DNA of 14,026 bases from Lysobacteraceae bacterium (GTDB lineage Bacteria; Pseudomonadota; Gammaproteobacteria; DSM-19610): positions 1-14,026 of the forward strand of contig JAIVHA010000144.1 of NCBI GenBank assembly GCA_020201295.1. Direction: 5' to 3'. The notes under the pieces are model-generated. The model saw only the letters and a program-made list of their open reading frames with translations. It was not told the DNA's origin and made no database searches. Positions 6,085-14,026 of this stretch are shown here, piece by piece. Position 1 is the first letter of the stretch. Each line of letters begins with the position of its first letter. Made by a program: the position numbers and the translations under genes.

Positions 6085-7593
6085 TCAGAGCTTGGAGACC
6101 GTAATATGGGCCAGCAGATTCTCGATCGTGACCTGCATGACCTCCACCAGCGGTGCCGGCCAGACGCCGAACAGCAGCACCGGCACCGCCAGGCTGCCCA
6201 ATACCAGGAATTCACGGCCATTGATATCCTGCAGTTTGGCCACCTTGTCACTGGTCACCTCACCGTAGAGCACCCGTTTCACCATCCACAAGGTATAGGC
6301 GGCGCCCAGGATCAGGGTGGTGGCGGCCAGGAAGGCATACCAGAAATTGGCCTTGAAGCTGGCCAGGATGACCATGAACTCGCCCACGAAGCCGGAGGTG
6401 CCCGGCAGGCCCGCGTTGGCCATGGCGAACAGCACCATGAAGCCGGCAAAGACGGGCATGCGGTGGGCGACACCGCCGTAATCGACGATCTGGCGACTGT
6501 GCAGGCGATCGTAGAGCACGCCGACACACAGGAACAGGGCCGCGGAGATGAAACCGTGGGAGACCATCTGCACCATGCCGCCCTGGATCCCCATGGCCGC
6601 GCCGCTCAGCTCGCCGGTGTTGCGCAGGATGCTGAACACGAGGAAGAACCCCAGCGTGGCGAAGCCCATATGGGCAATGGACGAATAGGCGATCAGCTTC
6701 TTCATGTCCTCCTGCACCAGGGCCACGAAGCTGATGTACACCACCGCCACCAGGGACATGAGGATGATCAGCCAATCCAGCTCCATGCTGGCATCGGGGG
6801 TGATGGGCAGGCTGAAGCGCAGGAAGCCGTAGCCACCGATCTTGAGCATGATGGCCGCCAGGATCACCGAACCGCCGGTGGGCGCCTCCACGTGGGCGTC
6901 GGGCAGCCAGGTATGCACCGGCCACATGGGCACCTTGACGGCGAAGGCGATCAGGAAGGCCAGGAAGATGAGCACCTGTTCCGTAAGCCCGAGCTGCAGC
7001 TGGTGGAAGTCGAGGACGCCAAACAGACCGCCAGCCTTGTTGTACATGTAGATGAGCGCCACCAGCATGAACACCGAACCAAGGAAGGTGTACAGAAAGA
7101 ACTTGATGGTGGCGTATACCCGGCGCGGCCCGCCCCACATGCCGATGATGAGGAACATGGGGATCAGCATGCCCTCCCAGAATACGTAGAACAGCACCGC
7201 ATCCAGGGCCGAAAACACGCCGATCATCAGGCCTTCCATGATGAGGAAGGCGGCCAGGTACTGGGCCATGCGTTCCTTGATGACCTCCCAGCCCGCCAGC
7301 ACCACCAGTACGGTGGTGAAGCTGGTGAGGATGATGAGCGGCATGGAGATACCATCCACGCCCAGGTGGTAGAACACATTGAAGGCGGCGATCCAGCTCA
7401 GCCGTTCCTCGAACTGCATGGCGGCCGTGGTGCTGTCGAAGCCGGTATAGAGCAGCAGGCTGGCCAGGAAGGTGAGGATGGACACCACCAGCGCCAGCGG
7501 GCGCACGGGGGCCCGCTCGCCCACGGCAAGCAACAGCAAGCCACCGAAAATCGGCAGCCAGATCAGCAGACTCAGCAAGGGCAGGTTAGCCAT
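6085..7593 (-). CDS. nuoM: NADH-quinone oxidoreductase subunit M
   Basis: 502 residues, of normal family length; a membrane-embedded antiporter-like subunit forming one of the proton pathways of complex I. Seen: many hydrophobic helices, E140 in YVFWEGMLIPMFLIIGMWGG (helix 5), K220 in FAVKVPMWPVHTWLPDAH (helix 7 and the broken-helix loop), K251 in AIMLKIGGYG (helix 8), and the LIAYSSIAHMGF motif. The ATG at 7593 is preceded by AGGA at good spacing. An unusually long 187-bp gap holding a REP pair separates it from nuoL; nuoN follows 32 bp downstream. Codon use and composition look like those of the neighbours. Confidence 0.98.
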   Translation of the reverse strand: MANLPLLSLLIWLPIFGGLLLLAVGERAPVRPLALVVSILTFLASLLLYTGFDSTTAAMQFEERLSWIAAFNVFYHLGVDGISMPLIILTSFTTVLVVLAGWEVIKERMAQYLAAFLIMEGLMIGVFSALDAVLFYVFWEGMLIPMFLIIGMWGGPRRVYATIKFFLYTFLGSVFMLVALIYMYNKAGGLFGVLDFHQLQLGLTEQVLIFLAFLIAFAVKVPMWPVHTWLPDAHVEAPTGGSVILAAIMLKIGGYGFLRFSLPITPDASMELDWLIILMSLVAVVYISFVALVQEDMKKLIAYSSIAHMGFATLGFFLVFSILRNTGELSGAAMGIQGGMVQMVSHGFISAALFLCVGVLYDRLHSRQIVDYGGVAHRMPVFAGFMVLFAMANAGLPGTSGFVGEFMVILASFKANFWYAFLAATTLILGAAYTLWMVKRVLYGEVTSDKVAKLQDINGREFLVLGSLAVPVLLFGVWPAPLVEVMQVTIENLLAHITVSKL

Positions 7594-7639
7594 CCATTAT
7601 TCCTGTTGTTCTACTTAGACTTACGTACATGCACGCCAT

Positions 7640-7713
7640 CTGTAGGAGCGGCCTTGGCCGCGAATCCATCGAGGTCGCACCTGGCGGTTCGCGGCCAGAG
7701 GCCGCTCCTACAG
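7640..7713. repeat. Inverted pair of REP sequences (BIME-like) between nuoL and nuoM
   Basis: The left arm 7640-7664 begins CTGTAGGAGCGGCC and ends GGCCGCGAA; the right arm 7688-7713 is its reverse complement with a single extra base. Each arm also has its own small palindrome (GCGGCC-TT-GGCCGC on the left). This is the REP consensus familiar from Pseudomonas, Xanthomonas and relatives (established family, recalled). It lies in the 187-bp nuoL-nuoM gap, where it could form a stable mRNA hairpin and affect decay or the relative expression of nuoM and nuoN. No terminator U-tract is present, so transcription probably reads through. Confidence 0.88.
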
Positions 7714-7780
7714 GCGCCATGTTCTTCCATGGGCCTTGGTAAGCAGGATGTGACGAAACCATAGTCGTGATAGCGCATCA

Positions 7781-9778
7781 TCATTTCCCCGGCCAAGCAA
7801 ACCAGGACAGCAACAGCAGCAGACCGATGATCATGCTGAAGGCATAGGTATAGAGGTGGCCGGTCTGGATATGACGCACGATGCCGGCCACCGCGCCCAC
7901 CAGGCGCGCACTGCCGTTCACCAGCAGGCCGTCGATCAGCAGTGCATCACCGGTCTTCCACAGGCGATTGCCCAGGCGCTTCGCGCCGCCGGCAAACACC
8001 GCCTGGTTGAAATCGTCGATCCCGTACTTGTTTTCCAGCAGGCGGTGGATACCGCTGAAGCGCTGCGCCGCCGCCGTGGCAATGGCAGGGTTCTTCATAT
8101 AGATATACCAGGCGGTGAACACCCCCGCCGCCGCCAACCAGAAGGCCGGCGCCATCACCCCGTGCAGCACGAAGCTGAGGATGCCGTGATAGCCGGCGCC
8201 GAGCTGGGCCAGCACATCGCGCTCGGGGCTCACATGCAGCACGCCGTCGAAGAAATCGCCGAACAGCACCGGGCCAATGGCATAGCCGGCGATCACCGAG
8301 GGGATGGCCAGCAGGATCAGCGGCACGGTGACCACCCAGGGGCTTTCACGCAGGTGCTCGCGGGTGTGCTGGTCCATGCGCGGTGTGCCATGGAACACCA
8401 GGAAGTACATGCGGAAGCTGTACAGGGCGGTGACGAACACACCGATCAGCACCGCCGCGTAGGCATAGCCGGCGCCCGGGATCTGCGAGGCATGCACCGC
8501 CTCGATGATGCTGTCCTTGGAAAAGAAGCCGGAGAAAAAGGGCGTGCCGATCAGCGCCAGGGAACCGATCAGGGAGGTGATCCAGGTGATGGGCATGTAC
8601 TTGCGCAGGCCGCCCATCCTGCGCATGTCCTGTTCGTGGTGCATGGCCATAATGACGGAGCCCGCCGCCAGGAACAGCAGCGCCTTGAAAAAGGCATGGG
8701 TCATGAGGTGGAAGATCCCCGCCGCATAGGCGGAGGCACCCAGGGCCACGGTCATGTAGCCGAGCTGGGACAGGGTCGAATAGGCCACCACCCGCTTGAT
8801 GTCATGCTGCACCAGGCCGAGGAAGCCCATGAACAGGGCCGTGGTGGCACCGATCACCAGCACGAAGCTGAGCGCCGTGGTGGACAGCTCGAACAGGGGC
8901 GACATGCGCGCCACCATGAAGATGCCGGCGGTCACCATGGTGGCGGCATGGATCAGGGCGGAGATGGGGGTCGGGCCTTCCATGGAATCCGGCAGCCACA
9001 CGTGCAACGGCACCTGGGCCGACTTGCCCATGGCACCGATGAACAACAGGATGCAGATCAGCGTCATCAACGACCAATCCGTGTCCGGGAAGATGCTGAC
9101 CTTCAGCTGCGCCAGGTGGGGGGCGGCCGCGAACACATCGGCGTAGTCCAGGCTGCCGAAGTACATCAATACCGCCGCGATGCCCAGCAGAAAGCCGAAA
9201 TCCCCCACCCGGTTGACCAGGAAGGCCTTCATGTTGGCGAACACCGCCGTGGGACGGTTGAGCCAGAAGCCGATCAAAAGATAGGACACCAGGCCCACCG
9301 CCTCCCAGCCGAAGAACAGTTGCAGGAAGTTGTTGGCCATCACCAGCATGAGCATGGAGAAGGTAAACAGGGCGATGTAGCTGAAGAAGCGCTGGTAGCC
9401 GTTGCGGCCGGCCTTGCTGTCGGCGGGCCAGTTGTGCAGGTCGTCCTTCATGTAACCGATGGTGTAGATGTGCACCATCAGGGACACGAAGGTCACCACC
9501 ACCATCATCAGGGCGGTTAGATTGTCCACCAGGAAACCGATCTCGAAGCGGATGCCGTCGGACACCATCCAGGTGTAGACCGATTCGTTATAGACCGCGG
9601 CTCCGTCCAGGGCATGGTGCTTGAATACGAACAACGACAATACGCAGGCGATGCCCACGCCGAGAATGGTCACCGAGTGGGCACCGACGCGGCCGATCCA
9701 GCCGCCGAACAGGCCGGCGATGATGGCCCCCAGCAGCGGTGCCAGGACGATGAGGAGGTAAATGGTTTCCATGCTCAT
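7781..9778 (-). CDS. nuoL: NADH-quinone oxidoreductase subunit L
   Basis: 665 residues, the distal antiporter-like proton-pumping subunit of the complex I membrane arm, with the long lateral helix expected in its C-terminal third. Seen: FFGWEAVGLVSYLLIGFW with E159 (helix 5), GAMGKSAQVPLHVWLPDSME with K252 (helix 7 and loop), GPTPISALIHAATMVTAG (268-285), and DIKRVVAYSTLSQLGYM in the middle. The ATG at 9778 overlaps the nuoK stop as ATGA (4 nt), indicating translational coupling; a second ATG two codons on (9772) is a possible alternative start. The length fits the family. The downstream gap to nuoM is expanded by a REP element. Confidence 0.98.
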   Translation of the reverse strand: MSMETIYLLIVLAPLLGAIIAGLFGGWIGRVGAHSVTILGVGIACVLSLFVFKHHALDGAAVYNESVYTWMVSDGIRFEIGFLVDNLTALMMVVVTFVSLMVHIYTIGYMKDDLHNWPADSKAGRNGYQRFFSYIALFTFSMLMLVMANNFLQLFFGWEAVGLVSYLLIGFWLNRPTAVFANMKAFLVNRVGDFGFLLGIAAVLMYFGSLDYADVFAAAPHLAQLKVSIFPDTDWSLMTLICILLFIGAMGKSAQVPLHVWLPDSMEGPTPISALIHAATMVTAGIFMVARMSPLFELSTTALSFVLVIGATTALFMGFLGLVQHDIKRVVAYSTLSQLGYMTVALGASAYAAGIFHLMTHAFFKALLFLAAGSVIMAMHHEQDMRRMGGLRKYMPITWITSLIGSLALIGTPFFSGFFSKDSIIEAVHASQIPGAGYAYAAVLIGVFVTALYSFRMYFLVFHGTPRMDQHTREHLRESPWVVTVPLILLAIPSVIAGYAIGPVLFGDFFDGVLHVSPERDVLAQLGAGYHGILSFVLHGVMAPAFWLAAAGVFTAWYIYMKNPAIATAAAQRFSGIHRLLENKYGIDDFNQAVFAGGAKRLGNRLWKTGDALLIDGLLVNGSARLVGAVAGIVRHIQTGHLYTYAFSMIIGLLLLLSWFAWPGK

Positions 9779-10080
9779 CCCTTCAAGCTGTTCAGGTCTT
9801 CGACATTGATGGTCTGGCGGTTGCGGAACAACACCACCAGGATGGCCAGCCCGATGGCCGCCTCCGCCGCCGCCACGGTGAGGATGAAGAACACGAATAC
9901 CTGGCCGGCAATGTCATCGAGGAAATAGGAAAAGGCGACGAAATTCATGTTCACCGCCAGCAGCATGAGCTCGATGGCCATGAGCAGGATGATGATGTTC
10001 TTCCGGTTGAGGAAGATGCCCGCCACGCTGATGGCAAACAGGATGGCGCCGATGATCAGATAATCCGATAGTGCGATCAT
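9775..10080 (-). CDS. nuoK: NADH-quinone oxidoreductase subunit K
   Basis: 101 residues and three transmembrane helices, the standard size. It forms part of the proton pathway linking the quinone site to the antiporter-like subunits. The two buried glutamates needed in the family are present: E37 in LLMAIELMLLAVN and E73 in AAAEAAIGLAI (E36 and E72 in E. coli numbering). The start at 10080 has AGGA eight bases upstream. It lies 10 bp after nuoJ and overlaps nuoL by 4 nt. Confidence 0.98.
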   Translation of the reverse strand: MIALSDYLIIGAILFAISVAGIFLNRKNIIILLMAIELMLLAVNMNFVAFSYFLDDIAGQVFVFFILTVAAAEAAIGLAILVVLFRNRQTINVEDLNSLKG

Positions 10081-10090
10081 TGTTGTTATC

Positions 10091-10696
10091 CTATTGCTTC
10101 TTTTCCGCGGACATCTTCACCACCCGCAGGCGGTCGGCCTTGCGGGCCTGCACCTGCTTGGCGGGATCCTGATACTTGGTCTCGGGCCGGCGCCGCATGG
10201 TCAGTACGATGGCGGCGATAATGGCCACCAGCAGGATGACCGCGGCGATCTCGAAGGGATACACATAATCGGTATAGAGCACACGTCCCAGTTCCGCGGT
10301 ATTGCTGTAGCCCTCGGGATGACGCGCGGGAATGGCCACCTGCTCCGGGCCGAAATAGCGCACCCCGACGATGGCCACCATCTCGAACAACATCAGGGCG
10401 GCGACCGCCAGGCCCACGGGCAGGTAGCGGATGAAACCCTCGCGCAGCGGCGCGCTGTTAATGTCCAGCATCATGACCACGAACAGGAACAGCACCATGA
10501 CCGCGCCCACGTAGACCAGTACCAGCACGATAGCCAGGAACTCCGCCTCCAGCAGCAGCCACAGGCCGGCGCAGGTGAAGAAGGCCAGCACCAGGTGCAG
10601 GGCGGCGTGCACGGGATTGCGCGCGGTCACCACCCGCCCGGCGGCATACACCAGGATCGCGGCGAAGGCATAGAAAATGATGCGTTCAAAACTCAT
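10091..10696 (-). CDS. nuoJ: NADH-quinone oxidoreductase subunit J
   Basis: 201 residues and five predicted membrane helices. NuoJ sits at the junction of the complex I membrane arm; its third helix with a pi-bulge (VLVYVGAVMVLFLFVVMML, about 59-77) is well preserved, as are the N-terminal RNPVHAALHLVLAFF (26-40) and a basic cytoplasmic tail. The ATG at 10696 has only a weak purine-rich ribosome site (GGCGG), unlike its neighbours. Because the repeat array upstream separates it by 156 bp from nuoI, coupling with nuoI translation is lost and initiation must be independent. Confidence 0.97.
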   Translation of the reverse strand: MSFERIIFYAFAAILVYAAGRVVTARNPVHAALHLVLAFFTCAGLWLLLEAEFLAIVLVLVYVGAVMVLFLFVVMMLDINSAPLREGFIRYLPVGLAVAALMLFEMVAIVGVRYFGPEQVAIPARHPEGYSNTAELGRVLYTDYVYPFEIAAVILLVAIIAAIVLTMRRRPETKYQDPAKQVQARKADRLRVVKMSAEKKQ

Positions 10697-10741
10697 AACG
10701 ACCGCCGAAAGAATCTACCTTGCCCGCCAAACCGGGAAATT

Positions 10742-10832
10742 GCCACGGAAATACACGGAAATACACGGAATGTGTGCATCGCCCGGTTTTTGCTTCCGTG
10801 TGATTCCGTGTGATTCCGTGTGATTCCGTGGC
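10742..10832. repeat. Inverted array of 10-bp units between nuoI and nuoJ
   Basis: The left arm (10742-10770) carries three ACGGAA cores at exact 10-bp spacing (linker ATAC). The right arm (10794-10832) carries four TTCCGTG cores at the same 10-bp spacing (linker TGA). The arms are reverse complements apart from the linkers and extra unit, and enclose a 23-bp centre. It has no coding potential. I do not recognise it as a named element; similar ACGGAA/TTCCGTG iterations may occur as a dispersed repeat in related genomes (uncertain memory). The one-helical-turn period would place every unit on the same DNA face, and the transcript could form a long hairpin. Confidence 0.9.
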
Positions 10833-10852
10833 CATGATCAGCGCCTGATAAG

Positions 10853-11341
10853 CTATCGATAGGCTGCATCTTCGGTCCTGTCCGCTGCGATCTGGGCTTC
10901 GTATTTGTCACCAATGGCCAGCAGCTTGTCCTTGGTCATGATCTGCTCGCCGCGATTCTCGAAGTGGTATTCGAAGATGCGCGTCTCGACGATGGAATCC
11001 ACCGGGCAGGATTCCTCGCAGAAACCGCAATAGATGCACTTGAACAGGTCGATATCGTAGCGGGTGGTGCGCCGGGTGCCATCCGCACGCGGTTCCGCCT
11101 CGATGGTGATGGCCAGTGCCGGACATACCGCCTCGCACAGCTTGCAGGCGATGCAGCGCTCTTCCCCGTTGGGATAGCGGCGCAAGGCGTGCAAGCCGCG
11201 GAAGCGCGCCGACTGCGGGGTCTTCTCCTCCGGGTATTGCACCGTGATCTTGCGGCGGAAGAAGTGCCGGCCGGTCAGGCGCAGACCCAGGATCAGTTCC
11301 CAGAGCAACAGACTTTTGAAATATTGGGCGATCGCGTTCAT
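10853..11341 (-). CDS. nuoI: NADH-quinone oxidoreductase subunit I (8Fe ferredoxin type)
   Basis: 162 residues, a peripheral-arm subunit that carries two [4Fe-4S] clusters (N6a and N6b) and passes electrons toward cluster N2 near the quinone site. Both cluster motifs are complete: CIACKLCEAVCP (C63, C66, C69, C73) and CIYCGFCEESCP (C102, C105, C108, C112). The N-terminal amphipathic helix (about 1-30) that anchors it on the membrane arm is present. The ATG at 11341 is three bases after the nuoH stop, with a G-rich ribosome site inside the nuoH end. The gap to nuoJ is expanded to 156 bp by a palindromic repeat array. Confidence 0.98.
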   Translation of the reverse strand: MNAIAQYFKSLLLWELILGLRLTGRHFFRRKITVQYPEEKTPQSARFRGLHALRRYPNGEERCIACKLCEAVCPALAITIEAEPRADGTRRTTRYDIDLFKCIYCGFCEESCPVDSIVETRIFEYHFENRGEQIMTKDKLLAIGDKYEAQIAADRTEDAAYR

Positions 11342-11344
11342 GGC

Positions 11345-12379
11345 CTACCCCGCCGTCCCGCTGAACCAGGGACCGATACCAAGTACCACCGCGGCGCCTT
11401 CCACCAGCAGCCAGACGATGGTGATGGGAATGAACACCTTCCAGCCCAGGCGCATGATCTGGTCATAGCGATAGCGCGGGAAGGTGGCGCGGAACCAGAG
11501 GAAGAACAACAGGAACAGACAGGTCTTGGCCAGCAGCCAGACCATGCCCGGCACCCAGGCGAACAGGCCTTCCAGGACGGGGATGCCCTCGAAGGGTGAC
11601 AGGTAACCACCCAGGAACATGACCGCCGTAAGCACGGAGATCAGGATCATGTTGGCGTATTCGGCCAGGAAGAAGATGGCGAAGGTCATGCCCGAGTATT
11701 CGACGTGGAAACCGGCCACGATCTCCGACTCCCCTTCCGCCACGTCGAAGGGCGCGCGGTTGGTCTCGGCCACGCCGGAGATGAAGAAGATCACGAACAG
11801 CGGCAGCAGGGGCAGCCAGAACCAGTGCACCAGGCTGCCGCGCTGGGCCTCGACGATGTCCACCAGGTTGAGGCTGCCGCCGGCGATGAGCACGCCCACC
11901 AGGGCGAAGCCCATGGCGATTTCATAGGAAACGATCTGGGCCGCGGAGCGCATGGCACCGAGGAAGGCATACTTGGAGTTGGCCGCCCAGCCGGCAATGA
12001 TCACCCCGTACACGCCCACGGAACTGAGCGCCAGGATATAGAGCAGGCCGGCATCGATATTGGCCAGCACCATGGTGTCGCTGAAGGGGATCACCGCCCA
12101 GGCCGCCAGGGCCGGGGCAATGGACAGCACCGGCGCGATGACGAACAGGAAGCGGTTGGAATTGGTGGGGATGATCACCTCTTTCATCAACAACTTCAGG
12201 GCGTCGGCGATGGGCTGCAGCCAGCCGCGCGGGCCGACCCGGTTGGGTCCGATGCGCACCTGCATGTAGCCGATGATCTTGCGTTCGGCGAAGGTGAGGT
12301 AGGCCACGCCGAGCATCAGCGGGCCCACGATGGCCGTGATCTTGGTAAGGGTCCAGGCGAGTTCCAGCAGGGTATCCAT
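11345..12379 (-). CDS. nuoH: NADH-quinone oxidoreductase subunit H
   Basis: 344 residues and about eight membrane helices, the normal size. NuoH anchors the peripheral arm and forms the quinone chamber and the start of the proton path. Signature stretches are intact: AERKIIGYMQVRIGPNRVGP (31-50), and AETNRAPFDVAEGESEIVAG (204-223) continuing to FHVEYSG (224-230), with the acidic residues of the quinone loop. The ATG at 12379 is four bases after the nuoG stop, with AGAAGG just upstream in the nuoG end, and nuoI follows three bases after its own stop. This spacing shows a single, translationally linked operon segment. Confidence 0.98.
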   Translation of the reverse strand: MDTLLELAWTLTKITAIVGPLMLGVAYLTFAERKIIGYMQVRIGPNRVGPRGWLQPIADALKLLMKEVIIPTNSNRFLFVIAPVLSIAPALAAWAVIPFSDTMVLANIDAGLLYILALSSVGVYGVIIAGWAANSKYAFLGAMRSAAQIVSYEIAMGFALVGVLIAGGSLNLVDIVEAQRGSLVHWFWLPLLPLFVIFFISGVAETNRAPFDVAEGESEIVAGFHVEYSGMTFAIFFLAEYANMILISVLTAVMFLGGYLSPFEGIPVLEGLFAWVPGMVWLLAKTCLFLLFFLWFRATFPRYRYDQIMRLGWKVFIPITIVWLLVEGAAVVLGIGPWFSGTAG

Positions 12380-12383
12380 GGGC

Positions 12384-14026
12384 TCAGGCCTTCTCCATTT
12401 CCAGCGCCCCGAAGGACAATCCCAGCCCGACGCTCGCCGGTCGTGCCGCGGGCAGCCAGACGGCGCCCATGGGCACTCGCTCGTCCAGCGCCATCTTGAT
12501 TACCACATGGGCGTTGCCCTGGGACACCAGGACGGCATCGCCTTCCGTCAGCCCCAGGGCCCGCGCCTGTTCCGGTGCCAGCCGCGCCTGGGCATCGGCA
12601 CCATCGGCGGTCTGCTGCAGGGCGGTGGCACGGCGCACCAGGGCATCCACCCCATAGGGGGACAGATCTCCGATCCGTTCCAGGGATGAACTGGCCACCT
12701 CGACGACCGCGCCCGGTTGCCAATGAGTGCTTGTCTTGCGGTCACCAAGGCGTCCGCGCAACTCGTCACGCACCTGTTCCGAGGACTGGTATTCGAAGCC
12801 CTCGCACTCCAGCAGATTGCCCAGCACACGCAGGACCTTCCAGGCCGGTCGGGCCTCGCCCGGCGGTGTGCTTGCGCCGGGGAAACTCTGCCAGTTGCCG
12901 GCGGCGTTGACGTAGGTGCCGGAGGTCTCGGCAAAGCCCGCAATGGGCAGGATCACATCGGCATAGTGCAGGGTGTTTTCGTTGGCATAGAGGCCCAGTG
13001 CAATGACGAAGTCCGCCTGCTCCATGGCCTTCAGCGCCACATGAGAGTCGGCACAATCGGATTCCGGCTCCACATTCAGCAACAGGTAGGCACGCCGCGC
13101 CTGTTCCAGCATGGCGCGGGCGTGCAGGCCGACCTTGCCTGCCGGCGCGGCCCCGGCCGTGCGATGGGGCACCAGGCCCGCCAGCCAGGCGCCGGCGCTG
13201 TTGGCACCATCGGTGAGGTAGCCCAGCTCGGCACCGGTTTCCCGGGCGATGTACTGGGCCAGGGCCTGCAGTGCAGAGAAGGCGGGGTGATGCAGGGCAG
13301 TCAGGCCCAGCAGCAGGCGCGGCCGCTTGGCCTCCTTCAGCACATTGACCATGGCCTGGTGGTGAGTGGCGCACGGCACACCCTCCACCAGCCCCTGCAG
13401 GGCGGCGGGCACGCTGCCATTGAGGCAGCGGGCCACGCCAGCCAGTTCCTGGACCATCTGGCCCGGTGGCACGATGCGCTTGTGGGCCACCTCGAAAGTA
13501 ACGTCGTAGTCCACCGGGTTGAGGAACATCACCCGCGCGCCCTGCTGGGCCGCCTTGCGGATACGCAGTCCGGCAATGGGTTGGTCCTTGCGCGGGTTGG
13601 AACCGATGACGAGGAAGGCATCGTGCTGTTCCAGTGCCTCCACCGACGAACCTAGCCCAGGATACAGGGGCGCCCCTTCCTGGTTGGTGAAATCCTGCTG
13701 GCGCAGGCGGTGGTCGCGGTTGTGCCAACCCTGGGCCTCGCACAGGCGGGCCAGCAGGTGCAATTCCTCCAGGGTGGCGCTGGGCGAAGCCAATACACCC
13801 AGGTCGTCACCACCGAGTTTGCGCAGGCCACCGGCGGCGAACTGCAGTGCTTCCTCCCAGCTCGCCTCGCCCCACTGGCCCTGGCTCTTCAGCATGGGAG
13901 TCTGCACCCGATCCGGCGCATACAGCCCCTGGTAGCTGAAGCGGTCACGATCGGAGATCCAGACCTCGTTCACCGCTTCGTTCTCGCGCGGCACCACGCG
14001 CATCAACTGGCCGCGCCGGCTGTGCA
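12384..14026 (-). CDS. nuoG: NADH-quinone oxidoreductase subunit G, C-terminal part (5' end beyond the window)
   Basis: About 546 residues are visible; the frame is open to the right edge, so the N-terminal [2Fe-2S]/[4Fe-4S] domains are outside. NuoG is the iron-sulfur subunit of the peripheral arm. What is seen is the molybdopterin-oxidoreductase-like domain: QLMRVVPRENEAVNEVWISD at the start, GSNPRKDQP (about 141-149 of the fragment), NEN-type ENTLHYADVILPIAGFAETS near two thirds, and a C-terminal barrel-like region (LTEGDAVLVSQGNAHVVIKM) of molydopterin-dinucleotide-binding type. In complex I this domain is structural and lacks cofactor (known). A TTG/ATG pair near 14006-14001 lies inside conserved sequence and is not the start. 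It ends four bases before nuoH. Confidence 0.95.
   Translation of the reverse strand, partial: HSRRGQLMRVVPRENEAVNEVWISDRDRFSYQGLYAPDRVQTPMLKSQGQWGEASWEEALQFAAGGLRKLGGDDLGVLASPSATLEELHLLARLCEAQGWHNRDHRLRQQDFTNQEGAPLYPGLGSSVEALEQHDAFLVIGSNPRKDQPIAGLRIRKAAQQGARVMFLNPVDYDVTFEVAHKRIVPPGQMVQELAGVARCLNGSVPAALQGLVEGVPCATHHQAMVNVLKEAKRPRLLLGLTALHHPAFSALQALAQYIARETGAELGYLTDGANSAGAWLAGLVPHRTAGAAPAGKVGLHARAMLEQARRAYLLLNVEPESDCADSHVALKAMEQADFVIALGLYANENTLHYADVILPIAGFAETSGTYVNAAGNWQSFPGASTPPGEARPAWKVLRVLGNLLECEGFEYQSSEQVRDELRGRLGDRKTSTHWQPGAVVEVASSSLERIGDLSPYGVDALVRRATALQQTADGADAQARLAPEQARALGLTEGDAVLVSQGNAHVVIKMALDERVPMGAVWLPAARPASVGLGLSFGALEMEKA

Noticed and set aside
6106..9520. Very long open frames on the plus strand opposite nuoM and nuoL (about 550 codons each)
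   Set aside because: They are antisense to strongly conserved membrane proteins, translate into His/Gln/Gly-rich low-complexity sequence, and have no family resemblance; they arise from third-position G/C bias in the nuo genes.
14001..14006. TTG/ATG start codons at the right edge as the true start of nuoG
   Set aside because: The frame continues upstream to the window edge as HSRRGQ and the surrounding residues are conserved interior NuoG sequence; the gene is cut by the window.

Overview
The window looks like a chromosomal segment of a GC-rich gammaproteobacterium. The gene content suggests a respiratory, possibly sulfur-oxidising or denitrifying member of the Chromatiales/Ectothiorhodospiraceae; that placement is inference from gene order, an E. 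coli-like initiator tRNA and a Pseudomonas/Xanthomonas-type REP sequence, not from a marker gene.

Right two thirds (about 4637-14026, all on the minus strand): the distal part of a proton-pumping NADH:quinone oxidoreductase (complex I) operon, in the order nuoG (3' part only, cut by the window edge), nuoH, nuoI, nuoJ, nuoK, nuoL, nuoM, nuoN. Genes H, I, K and L are tightly spaced or overlapping. The run is interrupted by two palindromic repeat elements: an inverted array of 10-bp units between nuoI and nuoJ, and an inverted REP pair between nuoL and nuoM. The end of the operon appears rearranged. NuoN stops after 471 residues with an atypical tail, and directly behind it, in another frame, lies the C-terminal half of a DUF2818 membrane protein with no N-terminal half. 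This looks like a deletion that removed the end of nuoN and the start of its neighbour.

Middle (about 4200-4460): an 80-bp cruciform-forming element with 25-bp perfect arms, a sigma70-type promoter, an initiator tRNA-Met (minus strand) and a strong bidirectional terminator shared with the convergent HDOD gene.

Left third: an HDOD-domain signalling protein (plus strand) diverges from a large DUF1631 protein (minus strand), which ends at an intrinsic terminator. Downstream of that terminator is a perfect FNR/DNR-type palindrome, followed by nosL, a copper lipoprotein linked to nitrous oxide reductase. The start of another exported-protein gene overlaps the nosL end and runs off the left edge.

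Most of the window is conserved housekeeping content. I see no CRISPR array, phage, toxin-antitoxin or defence system. The points most worth a second look are the nuoN/DUF2818 deletion junction, the three unrelated palindromic repeat types placed in and around one operon, and the FNR/DNR-type site ahead of nosL.
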